DNA from: Hymenobacter elongatus
GTDB taxonomy: Bacteria > Bacteroidota > Bacteroidia > Cytophagales > Hymenobacteraceae
NCBI RefSeq assembly: GCF_004745955.1
Contig: NZ_SRLD01000003.1
Span: 114,740 to 178,739, forward strand
Length of the DNA: 64,000 nt
Reading direction: 5' to 3'
Position numbers and translations under genes: made by a program. Below the pieces are notes generated by a model. The model did not search any database and was not told where the DNA came from. It was given only the letters and a program-made list of their open reading frames with translations. Positions 51,223 through 60,432 of the stretch are shown here, one piece after another; the stretch's first letter is position 1; every line of letters starts with the position of its first letter.

Positions 51223-53403
51223 TTAGTCGCGCACCAGCGGAAACACGAGCTGTACGGCCTGCCCGCGCACCTGCACCAGATACGCACCAGGAGCCAGCGT
51301 GCTCACATCCAGCGGCTGCTCCTGAGCTCCGGCGGCAGTGTAGCGCCGTAGTACGCGCCCCGTGAGGTCAGTGAGCTGCACGGCAAACTCGCCGGCGGGC
51401 AGCCCGGTCAGGTCCAAAGTGGCCGCGCCGGTGCTGGGGTTCGGATAGACGGATATAGCCAGCTTGCGGGCCCCCGCAAACTGCACCGTCCGCACGGGGC
51501 CGTAAATCGAGGTGCCATCGGTATCGACCTGCCGCAGCCGGTAATAGATCGGCTGGCGCGACAAGTTCCCGGCCTGCCTGTCCCGATACTGGTAGGTAGA
51601 AGGGGCAGCAGTGGAGCCATGGCCGGCAACGCTGGCTACCCGCTGGAAATCGGTAGCATTCAGGGAGCGTTCGACCTCAAAACGGTCGTTATTTTTCTCG
51701 GAGGCGGTTCTCCAGGCCAGTACCGCGTCGGCCTGGTCGGCCGTGACCACGAAGCTGGTCAGGACGACGGGCAGGGGGTCGCCTACGCTGGTGTTGAGCG
51801 AAGCGCTGTTGTTAGCCAACACCGGGTCGGGCACGGTCGATGAGCTAGACGTGGCTTGGCTGGTCATGGTGGGCGGAGCCGTGGCGGGCACCGTAAACGT
51901 GGCGGTATTGGTGATGGGAGCCGCGCCGTTGGCCAGCGTATTGATAGCCGAAAACGTGACCCAGCCACTCGTTGCATCATAAACGCCATTGGGAGCCGTT
52001 ACCTGCGCGGGCGGCAGGTTGGTGGGTAGCCGCAGCTGTGGCAACACGTTCAGGGCGGTAGTAACGCCTCGGTTGGCCGTGGTCATGGAGTAGGTGATGA
52101 CGTCGCCGGGGCTGACGGCGGCGGGGCCACTGATGGTGGCCGCCACATCGGCTCCCTGCACCGTCACGCGGATGTTGGCGGGGCTGGAGGTGTAGTCTTC
52201 GCCCAGAATAGAGCGCATCGTGTACGGAATAGCCACCGGGCCGGCAAACGTGCCGGAAGGCGTAAAGGTGACCAGGCCGTTGGCATCGACAGCAAAAACG
52301 CCTCGGCCTGCAACGGTGAATGTGGTTTGTATACCGCTCGTGCCGGGGTCCAGGTCAACAGAGGCGTTGTCGATGCTGCTACCGGGCGCCACGTCGTTGG
52401 CCAGTACGGTGATGGGCACGGCGACATTGTAGAGCGTGCTGACCACGTCGGTGTTGGCGAAGGGCACCTGCACGATATTCAGGTTGCGAATTTCGTGAAT
52501 ATTCGTGCTGCCGCCCGTAGAGCCGGAAAATCCGAGCCGCAACGTAGGCGGCGGCGTGGGCACGAGGAAGTTGTCGATGGCCGTGCGCACGGAGCTGCCG
52601 TGCTGAATGCGCACCGAAATCCGGTAGGTTGTTACGGAAGCGACGGTAGTCGGCACCACGTCGATGTAGGCGCGACGGTAGTCGGCGGTGCCGGCCTGGG
52701 CACGAGTGGTGGGCACGTCGAGGGGAAAACCCAGGGCGCCGGGCTCGGTGCCGGTCAGGTACGGATAGTCGGTAGCAGCCGAGCCGTTGCCGGCGCCGCG
52801 AATGGCAATGCCGTTGGGCACTTTGCTCGTGGCATCGAGCACCTCGCTGCCGCCCGACCGGCCTTCGCTGCCGTTGGAGTAGTTGCCGAACTCATCGATG
52901 CCAATGCCGATGTAACCCTTGGTAACGCCGGGAGAAATCGGGTCCACCGTTTTCTGGGCGTAGCCCAGGGAGCCACCCGTGGCCCCGATTTTGAAGCCGG
53001 TGGCCGGTTGGTCGCCATCGACGAGAAAGACGCTGAAGCCATCGGCTCCGGGCGTAGTGCCGCCGTAGGAAAAGAACTCGAAGGAAATCGTGAAACCCGC
53101 CGACGAGGGAAAGCCGATGTTGTCGATAACGAAGCCCGCCTGGTTGGTGACGGCATCCGTGAGGCGCAGGTAGCCGTTACCAACCGGGTCGTTGCCGGTG
53201 CCACCTTTGCCGGTGAGCTGGGCCACGCCCCCAAAGGTGAAATTGGAGGCAGTACTGTTTTTAAAGGTTTCGTTGCGCGGGAAAGCGGGAGGCGTGACCT
53301 GCGCGGTGGCCGACGACCACACCAGACTGCCGACCAGGAAGAACAGGCTGGCTTTACACCAACGGCGGGCGCTGGTGACAGAAATAGTACATTTTGGTTT
53401 CAT
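51223..53403 (-). CDS. Large secreted protein with L-type lectin domain and T9SS sorting domain
   Basis: 726 residues from the ATG at 53403 (M-K-P-K-C-T-I-S-V, signal peptide to A-T-A-Q). Residues ~20-270: L-type (legume) lectin-like domain with D-G-F-S-V-F-L-V-D-G and G-Y-I-G-I-G-I-D-E-F-G-N-Y, the usual metal/sugar-site strands. Then Ig-like/cadherin-like modules (V-P-I-T-V-L-A-N-D-V-A-P-G-S) and a DUF11-like repeat, a fibronectin-type segment (A-V-L-A-W-R-T-A-S-E-K-N-N-D-R-F-E-V-E-R-S) and a C-terminal T9SS domain (I-S-V-Y-P-N-P-S-T-G). Surface adhesin or carbohydrate binder. Confidence 0.9.
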   Translation of the reverse strand: MKPKCTISVTSARRWCKASLFFLVGSLVWSSATAQVTPPAFPRNETFKNSTASNFTFGGVAQLTGKGGTGNDPVGNGYLRLTDAVTNQAGFVIDNIGFPSSAGFTISFEFFSYGGTTPGADGFSVFLVDGDQPATGFKIGATGGSLGYAQKTVDPISPGVTKGYIGIGIDEFGNYSNGSEGRSGGSEVLDATSKVPNGIAIRGAGNGSAATDYPYLTGTEPGALGFPLDVPTTRAQAGTADYRRAYIDVVPTTVASVTTYRISVRIQHGSSVRTAIDNFLVPTPPPTLRLGFSGSTGGSTNIHEIRNLNIVQVPFANTDVVSTLYNVAVPITVLANDVAPGSSIDNASVDLDPGTSGIQTTFTVAGRGVFAVDANGLVTFTPSGTFAGPVAIPYTMRSILGEDYTSSPANIRVTVQGADVAATISGPAAVSPGDVITYSMTTANRGVTTALNVLPQLRLPTNLPPAQVTAPNGVYDATSGWVTFSAINTLANGAAPITNTATFTVPATAPPTMTSQATSSSSTVPDPVLANNSASLNTSVGDPLPVVLTSFVVTADQADAVLAWRTASEKNNDRFEVERSLNATDFQRVASVAGHGSTAAPSTYQYRDRQAGNLSRQPIYYRLRQVDTDGTSIYGPVRTVQFAGARKLAISVYPNPSTGAATLDLTGLPAGEFAVQLTDLTGRVLRRYTAAGAQEQPLDVSTLAPGAYLVQVRGQAVQLVFPLVRD

Positions 53404-53832
53404 AGACCATGGTTGAAATGGTAAGAAGATGGAGCGGCGGTTGCAATAGAGCGTCAATACAACAAAATGCTTTTATCAAAGGCAACACCTCGTCCTATCC
53501 CTATCTTTCTATAAGATAATTCCAACCATAAATACATTATGCAATTATCTATTTTTATAGAAAAGTTATATTATTTTATATTTAACAGTCAATATATACT
53601 GACTGAAAAAGCTATAACAGAACTTGTTAAAGGCGGCAGGAAAAACACTTAGGCTGCTCTTTTATATATAATTATTTGAATTATTAAAGACTATACTTGC
53701 GCTTGGCTACTTCACCACTGGAAGCCAGCAATCAGAACCACGACCCTATATTTCGGAGATGCTCGCCGCAGTTGCAGGCAACAGTTTGGCTCTTTTCCGC
53801 ATCCGTTGCCGAACCATCTCTCTCCCATTGTT
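53404..53832. other. AT-rich divergent promoter region
   Basis: 429 bases between lectin and M61 genes. From about 53480 to 53700 it is extremely AT-rich (for example TTATATTATTTTATATTTAA) against a GC-rich genome. It should hold both promoters; TATACTTG at about 53691-53698 is one mismatch from the -7 consensus for the M61 gene. No gene seen. Confidence 0.4.
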
Positions 53833-55638
53833 ATGAATGCCTTGCGTATAGTACCCCTTATTGGCACCCTGCTGATAGCCACGTCCGTAGCCTACGCCCA
53901 GAAGCCGCTAACCTACACGGTAAGTATCGACCCTACGACCCAGGACTTGTTTGAGGTGCGGCTGGAGGTGCCCAAGCTGGGCAAAGAGCAGAGCATCTAC
54001 CAGTTTGCCGCCACTGCGCCGGGCACCTACCAAGTGATGGACATTGGCCGCTTTGTGCGCAAGTTCGAGGCCTTCGATGCCGGAAATAAGCCGCTGGCAG
54101 TTAAGCAGCTCTCTACCAACCAGTGGCAACTGCAACAGCCCGAAAAGACCCGCGCCATCCGCTACACCATTGCCGAAACCTGGGACACGCCCGTGCAGGA
54201 GCACCGCGTATACCGCATGTGCGGCACGTCGCTCGAGGCCGACCACGCGCTGCTGAACGGCCAGGGTATCTTCGGCTACTTGCAAGGCTGGCAGGGCAAA
54301 CCCATGCGCATCAAGCTGAACTACCCCGCCGGCTGGAAAGTAGGCACGCCGCTGACGGCCGATGCGCACGGCTACTACGCGGCCAAAAGCTACGACCACG
54401 CCGTCGATTCGCCGTTTCTGCTGGGCCGCCTGACGGAGGCCAAAACCAAGCTGGGCGACGCGGAAGTGGCCGTATACTGCTATTCCAAGACCGACCAGGT
54501 GAAGGCCGAGCCCTTGCTGGGCTACATGCAAACCATGCTGAGTGCCGCCCAGGCGTTTCTGGTGCAGCTACCCGTGAAGCGCTACACCTTCCTCTACCAT
54601 TTCGACGACCAGAGCAACGGGGCCTGGGAGCACTCTTACAGCTCGGAGTACGTGCTGCGCGAAACGCCCCTGACGCCCGAATCGGCCAGCCAGATTACCA
54701 GCATCGCGGCCCACGAGTTTTTTCATGTCGTGACGCCGCTCAACATCCACTCCGAGGTTATTGAGCAGTTCAACTTCGTGCAGCCCACTGGCTCCGAGCA
54801 TTTGTGGCTGTATGAGGGCACCACGGAATGGGCCTCGGGCATGATGAAGCTCCGTGGCGGCCTGACGCCGCTGGAAGAGTACCTGAAGGAGTTGTCGGGC
54901 AAAGTGGCCTACGACCACACTCAGGCTGATACGACGTACTCGCTCAGCAAGCTGGGCCTGCTGTCGTTCAGCGACGAAGGGCAGCGCCAGTACAACAATA
55001 TCTACCAACGCGGTGCCATGACGGCCGCCTTGCTCGACCTGCGCCTACTAGAGCTGAGCGGCGGCGAGCGGGGGCTGCGGGAAGTAATGAACGAGCTGAC
55101 CAAGCGCTACGGCCCCAACAAGCCATTCAGCGAGAAGACCTTCTTCGACGACTTCACCAAGCTTACCTACCCTGAAATCGGGGACTTCTTCGCCCGCTAC
55201 GTGAAGCAGGCCGAGCCGCTGCCGCTGCGGAAATACTACGCCAACGTGGGAATTGGCTACACCCCAGTACTACATACCGGCCGGCCGGTTACGGCTCTGG
55301 GCGCTACCAGCGTTTCGTTTACTGTCAATGGAAACGCCGTCCTTTTCGATGCCGTATCCAGCAATCTGCGGGACTGTGGCATTACCTCCGGCGACCAGCT
55401 GCTGGCGTACGGCACTACTGCTATTACGCCCTCCACCCTCCGCCAGGCCCTGACGGAGCTAAAGGCGCGCAAGCCCAACGAGGAATATGAGCTCACTATA
55501 CGCCACGACGGAGCCGAGAAGAAAGTGCGCTGCCGCCTGGTGGAGCAGCAGGAAATTAAGCGCTACGACTTCGCCGTGCTGCCCGATGCCACACCGGCCC
55601 AGCTGGCATTGCGGCAGGCCTGGCTGAAAAACCTGTAG
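53833..55638 (+). CDS. M61-family metallopeptidase (glycyl aminopeptidase-like)
   Basis: 601 residues from the ATG at 53833 (signal peptide M-N-A-L-R-I-V-P-L-I-G-T). N-terminal beta domain (residues 30-190), then a thermolysin-like catalytic domain with zinc motif H-E-F-F-H and third ligand in E-G-T-T-E-W, and a C-terminal PDZ-like domain after ~490. Periplasmic peptidase family, common in Bacteroidota, with preference for N-terminal Gly in characterised members. Single gene; its terminator region has been interrupted by a mobile element. Confidence 0.92.
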   Translation: MNALRIVPLIGTLLIATSVAYAQKPLTYTVSIDPTTQDLFEVRLEVPKLGKEQSIYQFAATAPGTYQVMDIGRFVRKFEAFDAGNKPLAVKQLSTNQWQLQQPEKTRAIRYTIAETWDTPVQEHRVYRMCGTSLEADHALLNGQGIFGYLQGWQGKPMRIKLNYPAGWKVGTPLTADAHGYYAAKSYDHAVDSPFLLGRLTEAKTKLGDAEVAVYCYSKTDQVKAEPLLGYMQTMLSAAQAFLVQLPVKRYTFLYHFDDQSNGAWEHSYSSEYVLRETPLTPESASQITSIAAHEFFHVVTPLNIHSEVIEQFNFVQPTGSEHLWLYEGTTEWASGMMKLRGGLTPLEEYLKELSGKVAYDHTQADTTYSLSKLGLLSFSDEGQRQYNNIYQRGAMTAALLDLRLLELSGGERGLREVMNELTKRYGPNKPFSEKTFFDDFTKLTYPEIGDFFARYVKQAEPLPLRKYYANVGIGYTPVLHTGRPVTALGATSVSFTVNGNAVLFDAVSSNLRDCGITSGDQLLAYGTTAITPSTLRQALTELKARKPNEEYELTIRHDGAEKKVRCRLVEQQEIKRYDFAVLPDATPAQLALRQAWLKNL

Positions 55639-55662
55639 CCCGCACCGTTATCCAAACCCAGC

Positions 55663-55899
55663 AAAAAGCCCTGCCTGTCACGACGGCCTTGTCCTTACCC
55701 ACATCTTTGGCGGGCTTGCCCGAATGTGCTTCACGCAGGGTCCCGCAGGGGTAGAGCGCCGTGTCTCGCAGTGCCATTCAGCAAAAATACGGCGGGACAC
55801 TGCGCTTTAACACTGCGGGACCCTGCGTGAAAGCTTCATTGCAGCCGCTGGAAAAGATGTGGGTAAGGACAAGCCTGTCACGACGGCCAGGGCTTTTTT
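55663..55899. mobile_element. MITE-like element (55689-55872) inserted in a terminator loop
   Basis: The terminal inverted repeats are 19 perfect bases, TTGTCCTTACCCACATCTT at 55689-55707 and its complement at 55854-55872. Inside, GCTTCACGCAGGGTCCCGCAG and CTGCGGGACCCTGCGTGAAAGC form a second, imperfect pair, so the whole 184 bp can fold. It is flanked by a 16-bp direct repeat, GCCTGTCACGACGGCC (55673-55688, 55873-55888). Joining the flanks recreates a terminator, AAAAAGCCCTG ... CAGGGCTTTTTT, with one direct-repeat copy in its loop. No transposase inside. Confidence 0.8.
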
Positions 55900-55971
55900 G
55901 CATCCTTCGCATCGGGTTCCTGGTAAGTAGCGCTACCACACCCGTCGCCCAGTTCAACCTCCCGCTATAGT

Positions 55972-56286
55972 ATGAAAACCGAAAAGCTGCTAACCGTCGA
56001 GTCCAGCTTCGTGCTCACCGGCCTGGGTGTGTTCGTGCGGGGCGACGACCGAGGGCAGGCACTTCGCCAGTTTGGGCCGCACACGACGTTGGCAGTACGC
56101 CTGGTTTTTGCCGATGGCCAGCAAGCCGCCACGACGGCCAGCGTTGAGGAAATTACGCGCGCCGCTCCTGCTGATGCGCCGGCTCCACCCGCCGAATATG
56201 CGCTGCTGCTCCAGCTGCCCCACGCACCGCCGCTGCCGCCCGGCACGGAAGTGTGGCTAGCTTCCTCCGCCCCGGGCCAGGACTGA
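55972..56286 (+). CDS. Small cytoplasmic protein, unknown (EF-Tu barrel-like)
   Basis: 104 residues, no signal peptide. V-E-S-S-F-V-L-T-G-L-G-V-F-V-R-G resembles the first strands of an EF-Tu domain-II-type barrel, and the piece T-L-A-V-R-L-V-F-A-D-G-Q-Q-A fits another strand. The rest is Pro/Ala-rich. Its end is closed by a terminator, which supports a real gene. Confidence 0.6.
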   Translation: MKTEKLLTVESSFVLTGLGVFVRGDDRGQALRQFGPHTTLAVRLVFADGQQAATTASVEEITRAAPADAPAPPAEYALLLQLPHAPPLPPGTEVWLASSAPGQD

Positions 56287-56290
56287 AACC

Positions 56291-56326
56291 GAAACGCCCC
56301 GTCCGGCGGGCCGGCCGGGGCGTTTC
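56291..56326. terminator. Bidirectional terminator
   Basis: GAAACGCCCCG pairs with CGGGGCGTTTC; the GC-rich interior can pair further. Between convergent genes. Confidence 0.75.
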
Positions 56327-56345
56327 ACCAGCGTTCAGACGCCGT

Positions 56346-56876
56346 TTATTTGATGGCCACCGGCAGCTCCAGGTTTTCCCAGCGCAGCACCAGGCCGTCC
56401 TTGGTCACTATGTAGGCCAACTGCTCGGTCATGGCGGCCGCTTTGCGCGGGGTAGCCATTACGCGCAGGGCGTCCTGCTTTTCATCGTATTTGAAAGAGC
56501 CCCACTGCTTGGCCGTTTTGTTGAAAATAACGGTCCACTCCTTCTCCGTAGGAATGGCGAAGAAAGCATAGGTGCCGGCGGGCAGCTTTTTGCCCTGCAC
56601 CATCACGTCTTTGCTGAACTCCACGGTCGTAGCCTCGTTGGCCCCAGCCCGCCATACCTGGCCGTAGGGCACCAGGCTGCCATATATCGGCCGGCCCTTT
56701 ACGCTGGGGCTGTTGTATTTGACGGTTACGGTAGCGGCGCCAATCTTACCCGTGGCCGTGGCCGGTGGGCTGGCCGGGGCAGCCTTGGTAGCGGGCATCG
56801 ACTGCGCCCAGCCCAGAGAAGTGGCCCACAGGCTCATTAGCAGGGTCAGGGTGAAAAGCGGACGGCTGTTTTTCAT
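56346..56876 (-). CDS. DUF2911 exported protein
   Basis: 176 residues from the ATG at 56876 (signal peptide M-K-N-S-R-P-L-F-T-L-T, cleavage near G-W-A-Q). DUF2911 signature: V-K-Y-N-S-P-S-V-K-G-R-P-I-Y-G, V-W-R-A-G-A-N-E-A-T-T, L-P-A-G-T-Y-A-F-F-A-I-P, F-N-K-T-A-K-Q-W-G. Beta-rich periplasmic or secreted protein; activity unknown. Single gene. Confidence 0.93.
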   Translation of the reverse strand: MKNSRPLFTLTLLMSLWATSLGWAQSMPATKAAPASPPATATGKIGAATVTVKYNSPSVKGRPIYGSLVPYGQVWRAGANEATTVEFSKDVMVQGKKLPAGTYAFFAIPTEKEWTVIFNKTAKQWGSFKYDEKQDALRVMATPRKAAAMTEQLAYIVTKDGLVLRWENLELPVAIK

Positions 56877-57023
56877 AATCAAGAGCGTAAAAAAGGGTGA
56901 AAGGAATATCCAGTAGCCTGGCATTGCTCAAAGTCGCGCGTGGCAGCCAGTACGTTGCTTTCGATAAGTACCAAACAAATGCTAGCCGCACCCGGCTATA
57001 CCGGGGGCTTGCCAGCGCCTGAG

Positions 57024-58016
57024 TCAGCTGGTGACCGGGGCCGGCTGCGGCGTGCGCGACGGTGCCGCTGGGCTGGCCAGCCGGGGCCAGCCGCCGTGGT
57101 ACTCCAGCCGGTCGAGCAGCAGCACGCGCCGCGAGTAGCCCTGGGCATCGTCGATGGCGTCAAAAGTGGGCTGCTGCGGATCGATGGCGTGGTAGGCCAG
57201 CCAGTCCTGGCCGGCAGCATCGGTCACGACGCAGTTGTGGCCGGGCGCACGCCAGTGCTGGTTGGTTTCCAGAATGATGCTGTGGCCATGCCCCAGAGCC
57301 TGAGCCAGGGTTTCGAAGGGGCCCGTGGCGTGGCGGGCGCGGGCTACCATCACGCCGTAGTGGGCATCGGGGCCGCAGCAGTTGTTGCCGGAATAAAACA
57401 GAAAATACCAGCCCTCGCGCAGCACCACCCAACTGCCTTCGAGTAGCCGCTGGTAGTTGTCAGGGTCCTCGTTGATGACTGGCTGCACCAACTCCTGCGC
57501 TCTGCTGCCCGGAGCAAAAGAAATCCGGTCGGGGGCCAGCGCGCGCACCAGCAGCGGCCCGAAGCCCGAGCCCCAGTACAGCAGCCGCTGCCCGGTAGCC
57601 GGGTCGTCGAAGGCCATGGGGTCGATATTCAGAAAGCCCGGGCCGCACAGCAGCGGCCGGCCACTATCTGTGAAAGGCCCGGCGGGGTTTTCGGCTGTAG
57701 CTACGGCCAGGCAATAATCCTCCGCATCGTTGGGCAGAGCCGAGTAGTACATATAGTAGCGCCCCGCGTGCTCGCTTACGTGCGGGGCCCATAGCTTTTG
57801 GGTAGTGCTGGCCCAGGCGGGTTTCTGGGGCAACGCATCGGCCAGCCGCTCCCAGTGCACCAAGTCCCGGGACCGGGCCACCTGCATGTTGATAATCTGA
57901 CCGTGGAATTTGGTTTGGGTGCCGTAGGCGTAGTACCAGCCATCGGCGGCCCGGATAATGGTTGGGTCCGCAAAGTCCTCGTCTACTATCGGATTCTGAT
58001 ACGTGGCAGCTACCAT
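57024..58016 (-). CDS. Glycoside hydrolase family 43 (arabinanase/xylosidase-like)
   Basis: 330 residues, five-bladed propeller. Catalytic base Asp17 in E-D-F-A-D-P-T-I-I; second Asp in L-N-I-D-P-M-A-F; general acid Glu in L-L-E-G-S-W-V. Other blades: L-W-A-P-H-V, G-P-F-T-D-S-G. No signal peptide, so it should act in the cytoplasm on imported arabino- or xylo-oligosaccharides, unless an upstream start was missed; 3' part includes H-N-C-V-V-T-D. No SusCD pair is nearby, so it is not in a normal polysaccharide-utilisation locus. Confidence 0.92.
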   Translation of the reverse strand: MVAATYQNPIVDEDFADPTIIRAADGWYYAYGTQTKFHGQIINMQVARSRDLVHWERLADALPQKPAWASTTQKLWAPHVSEHAGRYYMYYSALPNDAEDYCLAVATAENPAGPFTDSGRPLLCGPGFLNIDPMAFDDPATGQRLLYWGSGFGPLLVRALAPDRISFAPGSRAQELVQPVINEDPDNYQRLLEGSWVVLREGWYFLFYSGNNCCGPDAHYGVMVARARHATGPFETLAQALGHGHSIILETNQHWRAPGHNCVVTDAAGQDWLAYHAIDPQQPTFDAIDDAQGYSRRVLLLDRLEYHGGWPRLASPAAPSRTPQPAPVTS

Positions 58017-58438
58017 GGGCGCAGGGTGTTAAAGCACTTGCTGTTCTACGGCATCGGGGCCAGGAAGATGATGGTACCCACTGCTGTAGCAGCTGGGCGG
58101 GCGGCCACACCAGCTGCACCTGCGCCGAGTGGGTGTTCGCAAAGACAGATAGCATAGGCTGCTCACTGCTGCCAAGCCGCACCCTACTGGCTTCGCAGGC
58201 GGCAACGTCGCGGGCAGAAACCCGGGCCAGACACTTGCTTTCCATGGTCCTGGCTATCCTCCGACGGGCGTCCACCACAGCCGGGCACGAAACTTATTCA
58301 TCCGGCCTCGTGTCTACCCAGGCACCCGAAGGCCCTCCAGGGTTGTTGGCAGGCGTATCTTTCCTGATCTTGCGGGTGGCCGTTCTGTGGGCCGCTTGGT
58401 TCCTGATCTTTCTTTTCACTACACCTATCCTGCTCTCT
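58017..58438. other. Intergenic region, no gene recognised
   Basis: 422 bases between the GH43 and the DUF2141 gene. Frames are open on both strands but codon use and product look random. The part just before 58439 encodes many hydrophobic residues by chance. No repeat copy seen. Confidence 0.35.
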
Positions 58439-58894
58439 ATGATGTCTTTTCAAGTAGCGCTGCTGAGCGCTGGCAGTGCCGTCGTAAGTGCCTGGACCAC
58501 CCCTAACGCCGCGCCCCGGCCTGTTGCTACTTCTCTGGTCAGCGTTATCGTCACCGATTTGCCTTCCACCAAGGCCACGGTGAAGCTGTACTTCTACAAT
58601 ATCAAAGACAATTTTTTGAAGCGCGGCAGCTACACGCTGCTCAAATACGTGAAGCCCGCCGGCAGCAAGCAGATTACCTTGCCCGTCGACTTGCCCAACG
58701 GCGAATGGGCCGTGGCCCTCACCCAGGACACGAACAACAACGACCTGGTGGACAAGAACTTTCTGGGCATCCCAACCGAACCGTATGCCTTCTCGAATAA
58801 CGTGCGGCCCACACTGGCGGCCCCGGCTTTCGACGAGTGCAAATTCATGGTGAGCGGTGCGGCCAAGGTGGTTACCATCTCCATGAAAAAGTAG
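58439..58894 (+). CDS. DUF2141 exported protein
   Basis: 151 residues from ATG-ATG at 58439/58442 (a short, weak signal peptide M-M-S-F-Q-V-A-L-L-S-A-G-S-A-V-V-S-A). DUF2141 pattern: V-K-L-Y-F-Y-N, P-N-G-E-W-A-V-A-L-T-Q-D-T-N-N-N, F-L-G-I-P-T-E-P-Y-A-F-S-N-N. Small transthyretin-like beta protein; function unknown in general. Closed by a strong terminator. Confidence 0.9.
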   Translation: MMSFQVALLSAGSAVVSAWTTPNAAPRPVATSLVSVIVTDLPSTKATVKLYFYNIKDNFLKRGSYTLLKYVKPAGSKQITLPVDLPNGEWAVALTQDTNNNDLVDKNFLGIPTEPYAFSNNVRPTLAAPAFDECKFMVSGAAKVVTISMKK

Positions 58895-58919
58895 CGCCTG
58901 CGGCCTTACGAGCTGTATT

Positions 58920-58956
58920 CGGCCCGGCTGCTTCGTGCGGCCGGGCCGTTTTTTTT
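58920..58956 (+). terminator. Terminator of the DUF2141 gene
   Basis: CGGCCCGGC pairs with GCCGGGCCG around an eleven-base loop, followed by eight T. Confidence 0.9.
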
Positions 58957-58998
58957 GTTTTAATGGCCCGCTAAAATCAGCAATGGCTAAGCGGCCGT

Positions 58999-59460
58999 TT
59001 ACCGCTGAGCAGGTCCGGGCTGCGGCACTTGGGCCAGCTGCAGCCGGCAAGCGGCCAACCATTCCATGGCGGTACGCTCTTCCAGGAAGCGCTGCAGATG
59101 GTAGGGCCGGTCGTCGAAGAAATGCAGGGTCGGCACGGCCGCATCGGCTTCGATATCGCGCAGGTGGGCGGGCGCAAACAGGTAGGCCATGTACACCGAT
59201 GGGCCCATGCGCTGGGCAACTTGTGGGAAGAAGGTTTCAATCATCCAGGGCGTGCCTTCCTTGTTGGAATGGTCGCGGCGGCGGGCATCTACCAGCCAGA
59301 GCCGGCAGTTGTGCTCCAGGGCCGTACGCAGCAGGTGCTGGTAGCCGGCGCGCATTTCCTCGGCAGTCGTTTGCCGCATCCAACGGGCAATCAGCATCTG
59401 CAGCTCAGGACGGTGAATAAGCTGCAAAAAATCGGCGGTTGGCACAGGCTGCATTCGCAA
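58999..59460 (-). CDS. STAS/SpoIIAA-like small protein
   Basis: 153 residues, no signal peptide. Strand-helix alternation with C-R-L-W-L-V-D-A-R-R-R-D-H and V-Y-M-A-Y-L-F-A-P resembles a family of small Cytophagales proteins related to SpoIIAA-like/STAS folds. No active residues known. Single gene, convergent with DUF2141. Confidence 0.65.
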   Translation of the reverse strand: MRMQPVPTADFLQLIHRPELQMLIARWMRQTTAEEMRAGYQHLLRTALEHNCRLWLVDARRRDHSNKEGTPWMIETFFPQVAQRMGPSVYMAYLFAPAHLRDIEADAAVPTLHFFDDRPYHLQRFLEERTAMEWLAACRLQLAQVPQPGPAQR

Positions 59461-59774
59461 AGAAACAAGGCGTGTAAATCAGGCAGATGAATATAGCGCT
59501 TTATTCCAGCTTCTGGTGCCAGGGTAACGCTTTGCGCATTCCCCCACTTGTACTTGATATATCCTATAAGTTGGACAGACTCCTCTACTGAATTGGCACG
59601 ATATAAATATTGCTTTACTATTTATTAATATAGCAATTCAAAATATTGTATATGCGCCATTATTTCGTCACCTTAGGTACCTATCTTCTGCGCAGTACCC
59701 CCGCTCCCAATTTTACTACCAACCTATTGTCAACCTACACTGCTGTTTTTATGCTATAAACCCGCGCCTACGCC
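59461..59774. other. Intergenic region, AT-rich in part
   Basis: 314 bases. A segment around 59600-59660 is AT-rich (ATTTATTAATATAGCAATT) and is likely the promoter zone for the LuxR-type gene. No gene or repeat recognised. Confidence 0.35.
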
Positions 59775-60416
59775 ATGCATTCGACTTTGGGGGCCGTCCT
59801 GATTATTGCCCCACCCACGCTCTACCGGCACGGGCTGCTGCTCACACTCCAGCAAGCCTGGCCGGCCGTGAGCTTTACGCTGACGGCGGATGCCTGCCAG
59901 GCTCCCGGCCTGCTCCGGCGGCAGCCCTACGGCCTCGTGGTGGTAGATGCGCTGCTCCCCGATCCGCCCCTGCCGAAGCTGCTGGAGCTCTTGCTCATTG
60001 CCCGCTCCAATCAGCAGCTGCTGCTACTTACGGGCCAGCGTCTCTCCCCTGTATTGCGCCAAGTGTTGCAGGCCACTCACCGGCTGGCCCTGCTCTCGCG
60101 CCACTCGGCCCCGGAGGCCGTACTGCTAGCCGTTGGCCATCTGCTGAGTGCTGACTCCGGTGGCGGCCTGCAACCCACGGCATCGGCCAGAACCACGCGC
60201 GGCGGCGAGCCACCCACGCCCTTCAGCCGGCGGGAGCTGGAGGTGCTGCGCCTGGTCGTGGCCGATTGTTGCAACCAGCAAATAGCCGATCAGCTTAGCC
60301 TCAGCGTACGCACCGTGGAGAGTCACCGCCGGGCGTTGCTGCAAAAAACCGGAGCCCGGACACTGGTAGGGCTGGTGGTGCAGGCAATGCGCGAAGGCTG
60401 GGTAGGGACCACGTAG
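59775..60416 (+). CDS. LuxR-type response regulator with degenerate receiver
   Basis: 213 residues. N-terminal ~120 have the receiver layout: V-L-I-I-A-P-P-T-L-Y-R-H-G, V-V-V-D-A-L-L-P, L-L-L-L-T-G-Q. The acidic pair at the end of strand 1 (usually D-D or D-E) is A-P here, so Mg and phosphate chemistry is unlikely although the phospho-acceptor-like Asp remains. C-terminal LuxR HTH ~155-210: F-S-R-R-E-L-E-V-L-R-L-V, I-A-D-Q-L-S-L-S-V-R-T-V-E-S-H-R. No histidine kinase is adjacent. Confidence 0.88.
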   Translation: MHSTLGAVLIIAPPTLYRHGLLLTLQQAWPAVSFTLTADACQAPGLLRRQPYGLVVVDALLPDPPLPKLLELLLIARSNQQLLLLTGQRLSPVLRQVLQATHRLALLSRHSAPEAVLLAVGHLLSADSGGGLQPTASARTTRGGEPPTPFSRRELEVLRLVVADCCNQQIADQLSLSVRTVESHRRALLQKTGARTLVGLVVQAMREGWVGTT

Positions 60417-60432
60417 CCGGCTCACGATGCTA

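Noticed and set aside
57962..58438. N-terminal extension of the DUF2141 gene by 159 codons
   Set aside because: The extension has no domain and runs into the divergent GH43 gene; ATG at 58439/58442 gives an export signal and a family-sized protein.
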